Source of the DNA: Spirochaetia bacterium
GTDB taxonomy: Bacteria > Spirochaetota > Spirochaetia > PWKH01
Assembly (NCBI GenBank): GCA_021736505.1
Contig: JAIPFU010000090.1
Span: 1 to 7,028, forward strand
Length of the DNA stretch: 7,028 nt
Direction: 5' to 3'
Positions 1 through 6,648 of the stretch are shown piece after piece. The stretch's first letter is position 1, and each line of letters opens with the position of its first letter. The translations under genes were made by a program, and so were the position numbers. The notes beneath the pieces were generated by a model. It worked only from the letters and a program-made list of their open reading frames with translations. It did not search any database and was not told the DNA's origin.

Positions 1-167
1 TTATTGAAAACTTAAAGGATTTGGAAAACAAAGGAACAGATATTGTATCATGCGGAACATGTTTAGATTATTACAATATAAAAGATTCATTAAAAGTAGG
101 ATATATTTCAAATATGTATAGTATTGTTGAAATGATATCTAATGAAACTAAGTTAATAAGAATCTGA
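1..167 (+). CDS. yedF: YedF-like selenium-metabolism protein, C-terminal fragment (5' end outside window)
   Basis: The frame opens at base 3 and runs 54 codons to TGA at 165-167; the start lies upstream of the window. The fragment contains a CGTCLDYY stretch (residues 17-24 of the visible part), followed by KVGYISNMYSIVEMI. This cysteine pair plus the 'VG-x-x-SNMY-x-IVE' ending is the pattern I know from the DsrE-like C-terminal domain of the YedF family (sulfurtransferase-like, with a TusA/SirA-like N-terminal domain). In many anaerobes yedF lies next to selenium genes such as selD. Its biochemical role is unproven; transfer or handling of sulfur or selenium on cysteines is the usual proposal. 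The missing part should hold the TusA-like domain. It is separated by 161 bp from the importer operon and is probably a different transcription unit. The family call is from memory of motifs, not a search. Confidence 0.8.
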   Translation, partial: IENLKDLENKGTDIVSCGTCLDYYNIKDSLKVGYISNMYSIVEMISNETKLIRI

Positions 168-174
168 AGTTTGT

Positions 175-231
175 ATACAGAATCCAAGTAATTATTTTTT
201 ACTTATAAGAGCTTATCTGCATATTCTGTAT
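175..231. promoter_or_regulatory. Inverted-repeat structure between yedF and the importer operon
   Basis: A perfect 9-bp inverted repeat, ATACAGAAT (175-183) and ATTCTGTAT (223-231), encloses two smaller dyads. These are AAGTAA/TTACTT (186-191/199-204, 7-nt loop) and ATAAG-AG-CTTAT (205-216). Drawn as RNA this gives a small three-way-junction-like fold; as DNA, 205-216 looks like a short operator. It could be a yedF 3' end structure, an operator or a leader element for the importer. There is no strong U-tract and no match to a riboswitch consensus I recognise, and AT-rich DNA produces such dyads by chance. Confidence 0.35.
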
Positions 232-288
232 TGAATATTTTTACACATTATTGCAATATAGCATCACCGGCCATTGTATTTCTTTATA

Positions 289-294
289 TATAAT
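289..294 (+). promoter_or_regulatory. Candidate -10 box for the importer operon
   Basis: A perfect TATAAT lies 35 bp upstream of the chosen ATG at 329. No good -35 hexamer is found at 16-18 bp. Transcription would begin near 300, which leaves a short leader with the Shine-Dalgarno site GAGGT at 319-323. A promoter here would place the alternative upstream TTG at 251 before the transcript start, which supports the ATG at 329. Confidence 0.35.
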
Positions 295-328
295 GGTGAA
301 TGTATTCTTTTTTAATGTGAGGTCTTAT

Positions 329-1462
329 ATGAAACTGAAAAAAATACAGTATATAATTTGTATTTTACTCGTCATGAGTACCAGTCTTTTTATTTCTGCC
401 CAAGGGCAGAATGATTTACCGGCTGAAAATAACAAAGAACAGTATGCAGAATCGCTAATAACAGTTACCGATAAACTGGGAAATACGGTCAGATTTGATT
501 CTGTACCTGAAAAAATTATACTAGCTGGTAAAGCTGTACTAATAACTGGCGATGCCCTATATTTATTCCCTGAAGCTTCTGAATGGATTACAGCATTGGG
601 GCTTACCAACCAAGGAATGGGAGATTTTTATCCATACCTCGATTCGAAACTATCAGAAAAAAGAAGACTTCCTTATGATGCTGGGGTTGAAGAAATTGCC
701 GCCCTATCTCCTGAATTAGTTATCCTTAAGGATTTTATGTACAATAGTTTAGGAAAAAAAATTGAAAGAATAGGAATACCGGTTCTCACCTTGAATCTTG
801 AATCTCATACTTCATATATAGAAGATGTAAAGCTCCTAGGTGAATTGTTTGATAATGAAGAACGGGCGGAAACAATTAGTAATTTCTTTAATGATAAAGT
901 AAACAATATAAAAAATTCCGTTCAAGAAATAGCTCAAAAGGATAAACCAAAACTTTTACTCCTGTATATATCTTCAAAAGATGGAGAGACAACTTTTAAA
1001 GTCGCTCCAGATGATTGGATTCAAACCAGCATGGCTGAATATGCCGGCGGGAATCCTGTATGGAAAGGAACAAATCTTTCCAGCACTTGGAAGACAGTAA
1101 ATTTTGAGCAGATAGCTTCATGGGACCCTGACTCAATATATATAATTAGCTATCGTTCTCCAGCTGCTGAATTTGTGGAAGGTCTGCATGATTCTTCTAT
1201 CTGGAATTCCCTGCGAGCCTATAAAAACGGCAATGTTAAAGCTTTTCCCCAAGATTTTCACAGTTGGGCACAGCCTGACAGTCGGTGGATACTGGGTCTT
1301 GAATGGCTGGCTCATGAGCTGCACCCTTCAAAATTCCCGGATTATAAAATAAATGATTCTGCCCAGGAATTTTACGAAACACTGTATTCAATATCAAGTG
1401 ATACTATTAATTCAGTTATTATACCAAAAATTGAGGGGGCTATAACTGAAAACCAAGATTAG
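329..1462 (+). CDS. Periplasmic substrate-binding protein of a FecBCD-type ABC importer
   Basis: This 377-residue protein captures a ligand outside the inner membrane for the permease and ATPase encoded next. I chose the ATG at 329 because GAGGT (319-323) precedes it at good spacing and it starts directly with a signal peptide: K-rich n-region, hydrophobic residues 8-23, likely cleavage after FISA (about residue 24). A longer frame reaches a TTG at 251, but this would add a non-signal-like extension. The body fits the two-lobed TroA/FhuD/BtuF class: ITVTDKLGNTVRFDSVPEKII (about 44-64) is the usual first strand region, EEIAALSPELVIL (121-133) the helix-strand before the long linker helix, and WKTVNFEQIASWDPDSIYI (254-272) its second-lobe counterpart. 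The C-terminal SWAQPDSRWILGLEWLA (312-328) resembles a motif I associate with binding proteins of anaerobes and archaea, some linked to molybdate/tungstate. There is no lipobox cysteine (Cys11 is too early), so it is probably soluble in a periplasm. Substrate unresolved. Confidence 0.88.
   Translation: MKLKKIQYIICILLVMSTSLFISAQGQNDLPAENNKEQYAESLITVTDKLGNTVRFDSVPEKIILAGKAVLITGDALYLFPEASEWITALGLTNQGMGDFYPYLDSKLSEKRRLPYDAGVEEIAALSPELVILKDFMYNSLGKKIERIGIPVLTLNLESHTSYIEDVKLLGELFDNEERAETISNFFNDKVNNIKNSVQEIAQKDKPKLLLLYISSKDGETTFKVAPDDWIQTSMAEYAGGNPVWKGTNLSSTWKTVNFEQIASWDPDSIYIISYRSPAAEFVEGLHDSSIWNSLRAYKNGNVKAFPQDFHSWAQPDSRWILGLEWLAHELHPSKFPDYKINDSAQEFYETLYSISSDTINSVIIPKIEGAITENQD
1433..1448 (+). promoter_or_regulatory. 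Shine-Dalgarno site that decides a CTG start for the permease
   Basis: GAGGGGG (1433-1439) lies inside the end of the binding-protein gene, 6 nt before a CTG (1446-1448) in the permease frame. No ATG or GTG exists in that frame between the in-frame TAA at 1443-1445 and the conserved body of the permease. The TTG at 1518 has no ribosome-binding site and would remove the first membrane helix. Confidence 0.7.
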
Positions 1463-2447
1463 AGCATATAGAATTCATCTTTTATATCTTTTTATTGTTC
1501 TTATATTACTATTATTATTGTCTCTCTTCATTGGACGGTATCCAAATCCCGGCTTTACAAATCCTTTCAGCCTCTTTGATGAAAGGATTTCCTATGAAAT
1601 CTTTTTTAATCTTCGTTTTCCTAGAATTCTTATTGCTATTTTGGGAGGAGCAGTTCTGGGAGCCAGCGGCTTTGTTTTTCAAATGATTTTTTCAAATCCT
1701 TTAGTAGAGCCGGGTTTTTTAGGTGTTTCTCAGGGTGCCGCTTTCGGAGCTGCAGTAGCTATTCTTTTCTTAGATACAACAAGCACTATGCTACAGTTAT
1801 CCGCTACCTCTTTTGCACTTCTAGGCTTATTTCTTTCTTACAATCTGGCAAAAAGATTTCATTTTGGTGGTTGGATACTTCGTTTGATTTTAGCGGGTAT
1901 AGCTGTTTCAGCATTATTCTCTTCTGGGGTGGGTTTTTTAAAGTACATAGCTGATCCACTCAGCCAGCTTCCTGAACTTACATTCTGGTTACTTGGAAGC
2001 ATAGCGAATAGCACTTGGGGTCAATTTTTTTCAGTTCTTCCCATTTGTATAGTATCTTTAAGTGTTCTGAATTTATTCAGATGGCGACTAAATATTCTTT
2101 CACTTCATGACAGATCTGCCTTTTCTCTTGGAATTTCTCCCTATATAGAGAAATTAATTCTGCTCTTTTTGGCAACAGCTTCAACAGCCTCAATTATTTC
2201 AATCTCTGGTTTAATAGGATGGATCGGTTTGATTATTCCTCATCTTTCAAGAAAATTATTTTCCTCAAATTCCCGATTTGCACTTCCTGGTTCAATGATC
2301 CTTGGCTCAATTTATATGCTCATTTGCGATACTATTGCAAGAACTCTTCTTTCTGGTGAAATACCAATAGGGATCCTTACGAGTTTTGTCGGAGCTTTTC
2401 TCTTTATTATAATTTTAACAAGAAAACATTCTGGTGAAGCCTTATGA
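1446..2447 (+). CDS. FecCD-type ABC importer permease (probable CTG start)
   Basis: This inner-membrane permease would form the homodimeric channel through which ligand from the binding protein passes. From CTG at 1446 it is 333 residues, the usual family length; starting at TTG 1518 gives only 309 and loses transmembrane helix 1. The extra 24 codons encode a basic stretch (KTKIRAYR) then a solid hydrophobic run leading to LSLFIGRYP, the normal FecCD N-terminus. Family landmarks follow: RFPR at 57-60, then an Ala/Gly-rich helix and NPLVEPGFLGVSQGA at 84-98; LPELTFWLLGS around 175-185; GWIGLIIPHLSR at 258-269, the loop that contacts the ATPase; and DTIAR...EIPIGILTSFVGA at 295-317. About ten membrane helices are expected. 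It overlaps the upstream gene by 17 bp and the ATPase gene by ATGA (2444-2447), so translation is probably coupled. The alternative is a start at ATT 1458 or 1473, or TTG 1518; the Shine-Dalgarno site favours CTG. Confidence 0.88.
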   Translation: MKTKIRAYRIHLLYLFIVLILLLLLSLFIGRYPNPGFTNPFSLFDERISYEIFFNLRFPRILIAILGGAVLGASGFVFQMIFSNPLVEPGFLGVSQGAAFGAAVAILFLDTTSTMLQLSATSFALLGLFLSYNLAKRFHFGGWILRLILAGIAVSALFSSGVGFLKYIADPLSQLPELTFWLLGSIANSTWGQFFSVLPICIVSLSVLNLFRWRLNILSLHDRSAFSLGISPYIEKLILLFLATASTASIISISGLIGWIGLIIPHLSRKLFSSNSRFALPGSMILGSIYMLICDTIARTLLSGEIPIGILTSFVGAFLFIIILTRKHSGEAL

Positions 2448-3217
2448 GTTTCATTTCTATAAATCACATATTCTATAGCTATCATGAATCAGGTGATTAT
2501 GTTCTAAAAGATATTGATCTGCAAATAGATAAAGGGGAATCTCTTTCGCTGCTAGGTCCGAACGGAGCAGGTAAAACAACTCTTTTAGACTTAATTTTAG
2601 GTTGGAAAAGTCCAACTAACGGCTTTATTCAAATACATAATAAGAATTCTACAGCTTTATCAAGAAAAGAAGCTGGGAAAATCATGAGCTTGGTGCCTCA
2701 ATTTGAACATATGAATTTTTCATTTTCTTTATTTGACTATGTTCTGTTCGGCCGTACACCCTACCTGCAGCAACTAGGAATCCCGAATGCCAATGATCTG
2801 AACATAGTTGAGGAATCCCTTAAAACAGTTGGCCTTTTAGAATTGAGAAATCGTTCAATACAAGAATTGAGCGGCGGAGAAACACAACTCCTTCTTTTAG
2901 CAAGATCAATTGCTCAGCAGCCAGAAATTCTGCTTCTTGACGAACCTACAAGTGATTTAGATCCTGGAAACATGGGTAAAGTGTTGTCAATTCTTTCTTA
3001 TCTGAGTCACGAAAAAGGAACCACTTTAATCTTCACTACCCACGATCCCAATTTAGCCTCCGAATTATCAAGTAAGACTGCACTCATTAAGCAAGGCTGT
3101 CTCAATTTTTATGGGAAAACGTCTGAAGGTTTAACTTCTAAATTACTGAGTGATTTATATAGTATTTCCATAGAAACCGCACAAATAGGAGATAGAAAAA
3201 TCATTTATCGACGATAA
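2444..3217 (+). CDS. ABC importer ATPase, FecE/FhuC/BtuD type
   Basis: This 257-residue cytoplasmic ATPase powers the importer. All ABC landmarks are intact: Walker A GPNGAGKTT (38-46), Q-loop VPQ with Gln86, signature LSGGE (142-146), Walker B ILLLDEP with catalytic Glu167 (162-168), D-loop SDLD (170-173) and the switch histidine H200 in FTTHD. Length and motif spacing fit the single-domain ATPases that pair with FecCD permeases. The ATG is inside the permease stop (ATGA), with GGTGAAG at 2433-2439 as a modest ribosome-binding site, so it depends at least partly on translation of the permease. It is the last gene of the operon; the 42 bp to the convergent ade gene shows no convincing terminator. 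Which substrate the system moves cannot be read from the ATPase. Confidence 0.95.
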   Translation: MSFISINHIFYSYHESGDYVLKDIDLQIDKGESLSLLGPNGAGKTTLLDLILGWKSPTNGFIQIHNKNSTALSRKEAGKIMSLVPQFEHMNFSFSLFDYVLFGRTPYLQQLGIPNANDLNIVEESLKTVGLLELRNRSIQELSGGETQLLLLARSIAQQPEILLLDEPTSDLDPGNMGKVLSILSYLSHEKGTTLIFTTHDPNLASELSSKTALIKQGCLNFYGKTSEGLTSKLLSDLYSISIETAQIGDRKIIYRR

Positions 3218-3259
3218 AAAATCATCATTAACCATCTATTCCATTTTACAGCTTAATAT

Positions 3260-4996
3260 TTATGGTTTTATGCATATATCAGTAAATGTAAACCGTAAAA
3301 CATCAAAAAGTCCCTGATCAGTTAGTTTCAATTGAGGTATAACTGGCAATGCAAGAAAGCTCAACGTCATAAAAGGATCCAATTCTTTATTAACGTAAAG
3401 TTTATTGAAGGCAATCTCCTGCATTATATTTAATTCATTCTGCAGCTCCTCCGGTTTTAAGTTGGACATAAGACCTGCTATGGGCAGAGAAAGTGAATGT
3501 AGAATCTTTCCTTCACTACATATAGCAATTCCGCCATTTATTCTTTCAATCTCTTTTACTGCACCGTGTATGTCTATATCAGAATCTCCAACTGCAATAA
3601 TATTATGAGAATCATGTGCAATTGATGTTGCTATAGCCCCGCCTTTCAATTTATAGTTTTCTAAAAGTCCAATACCGATATTTCCTGTTTTTTTATGTCT
3701 TTCAACTACTACAAGTTTGAGAATGTCCAAGCGTTTATTAAACAGGAAGATATTATTTTCATCTCTGTCAACTTTTCTAGCTGCGCTTTCTGTAAAGAGA
3801 GAATGGGGAGATAATTTAATAACCTTAACAATATCGCTTATATCAAGCTTCAATGATAAATCTTCTATTGTGAAATCTTTAATGGACACCGTATTTAATA
3901 CGTCTTTATTTTCCATTAATGGAATACTTTTCATCATTTTCTCATTCTCAGCAACTAGTTCTCCATTTACAAAAACAGCTGCTGGATAAAAATCCTTTAA
4001 ATCATCAACAATTACGAAATCTGCATCATACCCCGGCGCCACCGCCCCCTTCCATGTAAGACCATAACACTCTGCAGCATTAATTGTTGCCATTTGAACA
4101 GCTACAGCAGGCTCTATACCCTGAGATACTGCAATTCTAAGATGATTGTTTATATGTCCTTCATGTAAAATATCCTGAGGCTGACGGTCATCAGTACAGA
4201 AAAGACAGCGGCGAGAATTATTTCTGTTTACTCCTTTTAAAAGATCGGTAAGATTCCTGGCAGCGGAGCCTTCACGCAGGAGAACATACATCCCCCTGTT
4301 TATGCGTTCTTTCATCTCTTCTACGGTGCTGCATTCATGGTCGGTTTTTACTCCCGATGCTGCATAAGCTGTAAGCTCCTTCCCTTCTAAAAGAGGTGAA
4401 TGCCCGTCAACTTGTTTTCCGAATTTTTTTGCCGTATTGATTTTATCTATTACCTCCTTATTTCCTGATATTAGTCCGGGATAATCCATCATTTCACCCA
4501 AACCAAGCACCCTTTCTTGGTTCATTACCGATTCAATTTCCTTATTTGTAAGGACTGCTCCAGAATTCTCAAATTTTGTAGCTGGAACACAGGATGGAAT
4601 CATAAAAAATGTATTTAAGGGCATATGTTCTGTCGAATCAAGCATGTAATTAACTCCCTTCAAGCCACATACATTGGCAATTTCATGGGGGTCTGCAATT
4701 ATGCTTGTAGTTCCTTTCGGTAATATCATTTCTGTAAACCTCTCCGGCGACAGAAGAGATGATTCTATGTGAACGTGAGCATCAATAAGACCGGGGATTA
4801 TATATTTGCATTCTGCATCTATCTCTTCATACCCTTCATAAGAACCGATTCCGATAATTTTACCTTTGTGCACAGCGACATTTCCGAATACAATTTCCGC
4901 GCTGAACACATTAACAATATTTGCATTTTTTATAACTAATTCTGCTTTTTTACGCCCAGCTGCAATATCAATTGTCTCTTTTTTTAATTCTGTCAA
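3260..4996 (-). CDS. ade: Adenine deaminase (TTG start)
   Basis: This cytoplasmic amidohydrolase converts adenine to hypoxanthine and ammonia in purine salvage or catabolism. From the TTG at 4996 it has 578 residues, close to the usual bacterial Ade length. That start is chosen because AGGAGG (5009-5004) precedes it by 7 nt and because MTELKKETIDIAAGRKKAELVIKN then aligns with the family N-terminus; the longer frame from 5017 would contain the Shine-Dalgarno site itself. Metal-site and catalytic landmarks: IPGLIDAHVHIESS with HVH at 74-76, ADPHEIANVCG (101-111), a DGHSPLL segment (197-203), KTDHE (217-221) and CTDDRQPQDILHEGH (267-281). The Ade-specific C-terminal domain shows IAHDSHN (459-465), LSLPIAGLMS (501-510) and a proline-leucine-rich ending with LTDQGLF. 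No residue I would expect is missing. Family members use Fe or Mn. It is divergent from a purine permease, its natural partner, and convergent with the importer operon. Confidence 0.96.
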   Translation of the reverse strand: MTELKKETIDIAAGRKKAELVIKNANIVNVFSAEIVFGNVAVHKGKIIGIGSYEGYEEIDAECKYIIPGLIDAHVHIESSLLSPERFTEMILPKGTTSIIADPHEIANVCGLKGVNYMLDSTEHMPLNTFFMIPSCVPATKFENSGAVLTNKEIESVMNQERVLGLGEMMDYPGLISGNKEVIDKINTAKKFGKQVDGHSPLLEGKELTAYAASGVKTDHECSTVEEMKERINRGMYVLLREGSAARNLTDLLKGVNRNNSRRCLFCTDDRQPQDILHEGHINNHLRIAVSQGIEPAVAVQMATINAAECYGLTWKGAVAPGYDADFVIVDDLKDFYPAAVFVNGELVAENEKMMKSIPLMENKDVLNTVSIKDFTIEDLSLKLDISDIVKVIKLSPHSLFTESAARKVDRDENNIFLFNKRLDILKLVVVERHKKTGNIGIGLLENYKLKGGAIATSIAHDSHNIIAVGDSDIDIHGAVKEIERINGGIAICSEGKILHSLSLPIAGLMSNLKPEELQNELNIMQEIAFNKLYVNKELDPFMTLSFLALPVIPQLKLTDQGLFDVLRFTFTDICIKP

Positions 4997-5009
4997 AATG
5001 AAACCTCCT
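4994..5009 (-). promoter_or_regulatory. ade: Strong Shine-Dalgarno site setting the ade TTG start
   Basis: On the - strand, AGGAGG (5009-5004) is followed by 7 nt and TTG (4996-4994). This full-consensus site outweighs the upstream in-frame TTG at 5017, which has no ribosome-binding site. With the CTG proposed for the permease, it is one of two non-AUG starts in the window. Confidence 0.8.
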
Positions 5010-5064
5010 ATTATCAAATCATCATGTATAATTTAGTATTTCACATAGTATTAAACTCAAAAAG

Positions 5065-5116
5065 AACAACAGATTATTATTTGTACTAATTGTTGTTATG
5101 TATATAGTATTAGTAC
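5065..5116. promoter_or_regulatory. Overlapping dyads and candidate promoters in the ade/permease divergent region
   Basis: Two inverted repeats overlap here: AACAACAGATTA (5065-5076) with TAATTGTTGTT (5087-5097), one bulged base, and a perfect GTACTAAT (5083-5090) with ATTAGTAC (5109-5116). A candidate + strand promoter for the permease is TTGTAC (5081-5086), 16 bp, TATAGT (5103-5108). A candidate - strand promoter for ade is TTGCAT (5132-5127), 17 bp, TACTAT (5109-5104). If both are real, their -10 boxes sit on the same bases, so one bound regulator could control both genes. The hexamers are only moderate matches. No purine riboswitch consensus is present in the 4997-5217 region. Confidence 0.3.
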
Positions 5117-5138
5117 TTGCAACATTATGCAACATTAT
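5117..5138. repeat. Tandem 10-bp direct repeat with embedded dyad, possible operator
   Basis: GCAACATTAT occurs twice back to back (5119-5128 and 5129-5138), exactly one helical turn apart. The junction also forms a dyad, TTGCA-N6-TGCAA (5117-5121/5128-5132). It lies about 80 bp upstream of the permease start and overlaps the proposed -35 of ade. Such spacing suits a dimeric or cooperative regulator, perhaps purine-responsive, but the protein is unknown and no such regulator is in the window. Confidence 0.4.
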
Positions 5139-5204
5139 TTATTTTTTTCTGTACATAAAATAATCTTCATTGTAGAATGGTTTATATCATATACATTTAT
5201 AAAT

Positions 5205-5209
5205 AGGAG
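5205..5209 (+). promoter_or_regulatory. Ribosome-binding site of the purine permease
   Basis: AGGAG lies 8 nt before the ATG at 5218, confirming that start. Confidence 0.75.
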
Positions 5210-5217
5210 TATTTAAG

Positions 5218-6507
5218 ATGGAAAAGTTGTTTAAATTAAAGGAGCATAAAACAACTGTTCGCACCGAGGTATTAGCCGGACTGACTACTTTCTTAACCAT
5301 GGCGTACATTTTAATAGTCAATCCAGTTATACTTAGTGAAACAGGTATGGATTTTGGTGCTTTATTCACAGCTACAGCTTTAGCTGCTGCTTTCGGAACT
5401 TTAGTGATGGCATTTTTTGCTAATTTGCCTTTTGCACTCGCCCCAGGTATGGGACTTAATGCTTTCTTTGCATATACCGTAGTATTAGGTATGGGGTACT
5501 CTTGGCAGTTTGCATTAACTGCAGTCTTCCTTGAAGGTTTGATTTTTATTGTCCTTACAGTTTTTAATATTCGTGAAGCCATCGTAAACAGTATTCCAAC
5601 GAACATTAAAAAAGCAATATCCGTTGGTATTGGTCTCTTCATTGCTTTTATTGGTTTTCAGGGAGCCGGAATTGTTGTTGATGATGCTGCTACTTTAGTA
5701 ATTCTTGGTGATTTGACTTCAGGGGCAGCTCTGTTAGCAGTTATTGGACTAATTATTACTGGAATACTGTTGGCTTTTAAAGTACGCGGATCGCTTCTTA
5801 TTGGTATAATTTTCACAACTGTTATCGGCATTTTCTTCGGTATTACCACCTGGCCTCAGGGACAAGGCTGGACTCCTCCTTCTTTGGCCCCAATTTTCTT
5901 TCAATTTGATTTCAGTCAGATTTTTACTTTTGATATGCTGATTGTTCTTTTCACATTCCTCTTTGTTGATATGTTTGACACTGTCGGTACACTTATAGGT
6001 GTCTCTACAAAAGCAGGGATTATTAATGAAAAAGGGGAAATCCCAAAATGTAAACAGGCTCTCATGGCTGATGCGCTGGGTACAACAGTTGGTGCTATGC
6101 TTGGAACAAGTACAGTTACGACTTACGTTGAAAGTTCTGCAGGTGTAGCTGAAGGCGGAAAAACAGGTATGACTGCTTTTGTAACTGCAATTCTTTTTAT
6201 TCTTGCCCTTTTTCTCTCTCCTCTTTTCCTTGCTATACCTGAAGCAGCAACCGCACCTGCACTGATTCTTGTAGGACTCTTCATGATAACACCAGTAGCC
6301 AACATTGACTTCTTAGACTATACCGAGTCAATTCCTGCATTTCTCACCCTTATAGTAATGCCGCTGGCTTACAGTATTGCTGATGGTATCATGGTTGGTA
6401 TGCTCTCCTGGCTCGTACTAAAACTTTTATCGGGCAAATCAAAAGAGATAAACCTTATGACCATTATTGTAGGAATTTTATTTCTGCTTAAATTAATATT
6501 GTCATAG
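5218..6507 (+). CDS. NCS2-family purine base permease, AzgA/PbuG type
   Basis: This 429-residue inner-membrane transporter probably imports adenine, guanine or hypoxanthine, most likely by proton symport as in its relatives. Family landmarks run in order: EVLAGLTTFLTMAYILIVNP (17-36), FALAPGMGLNAFFAY (72-86, the half-helix region of the substrate site), SVGIGLFIAFIGFQGAGIV (135-153), TFLFVDMFDTVGTLIGVSTK (246-265), the GTSTVTTYVESSAGVAEGG segment (296-314) and ALILVGLFMI (348-357). The conserved acidic residues of DMFDT and YVES match the AzgA/PbuG/GhxP branch rather than the uracil/xanthine branch. Length is typical, and about 14 membrane segments in the inverted-repeat fold are expected. 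It diverges from adenine deaminase, which argues that adenine is among its substrates; the exact base preference cannot be read from sequence. It is followed by a strong terminator. Confidence 0.93.
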   Translation: MEKLFKLKEHKTTVRTEVLAGLTTFLTMAYILIVNPVILSETGMDFGALFTATALAAAFGTLVMAFFANLPFALAPGMGLNAFFAYTVVLGMGYSWQFALTAVFLEGLIFIVLTVFNIREAIVNSIPTNIKKAISVGIGLFIAFIGFQGAGIVVDDAATLVILGDLTSGAALLAVIGLIITGILLAFKVRGSLLIGIIFTTVIGIFFGITTWPQGQGWTPPSLAPIFFQFDFSQIFTFDMLIVLFTFLFVDMFDTVGTLIGVSTKAGIINEKGEIPKCKQALMADALGTTVGAMLGTSTVTTYVESSAGVAEGGKTGMTAFVTAILFILALFLSPLFLAIPEAATAPALILVGLFMITPVANIDFLDYTESIPAFLTLIVMPLAYSIADGIMVGMLSWLVLKLLSGKSKEINLMTIIVGILFLLKLILS

Positions 6508-6546
6508 ATAACAGCAACGCTAAGAAATCTCATTTCAAAAAATGTT

Positions 6547-6576
6547 AAAAAGCCCCTGTTTTCTGCAGGGGTTTTT
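6547..6576. terminator. Rho-independent terminator after the purine permease, possibly bidirectional
   Basis: A GC-rich hairpin CCCCTG (6553-6558) / CAGGGG (6566-6571) with a 7-nt loop is followed by TTTTT (6572-6576) and preceded by AAAAA (6547-6551). It would stop + strand transcripts 40-70 nt after the permease stop. The flanking A-tract means it could also end transcripts of the convergent GNAT gene on the - strand. Confidence 0.9.
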
Positions 6577-6648
6577 ATATTGAGCTTCTTGTAAAAATTT
6601 TTTTAGAAATTCAAAATGATTTTAAAAATCATATAATATTAGAATTAA

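Noticed and set aside
251..328. N-terminal extension of the binding protein from TTG at 251
   Set aside because: It has no Shine-Dalgarno site, spans the best -10 box (289-294), and would bury the signal peptide behind 26 residues.
3230..3267. AACCAT/ATGGTT inverted repeat between the ATPase and ade genes as a shared terminator
   Set aside because: A 6-bp AT-rich stem with a 26-nt loop that also covers the ade stop codon is too weak to call a terminator.
4997..5217. Purine riboswitch ahead of ade or the permease
   Set aside because: Neither strand shows the conserved junction and loop sequences of the guanine/adenine riboswitch.
5187..5642. Long open frame on the - strand opposite the purine permease
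   Set aside because: Its protein is a low-complexity K/V/A/P-rich shadow of the permease codons with no ribosome-binding site or family motif.
6616..6632. ATGATTT/AAATCAT hairpin as the terminator of the GNAT gene
   Set aside because: The stem is nearly all A/T with almost no loop and a poor U-tract; the GC-rich hairpin at 6547-6576 is a better candidate.
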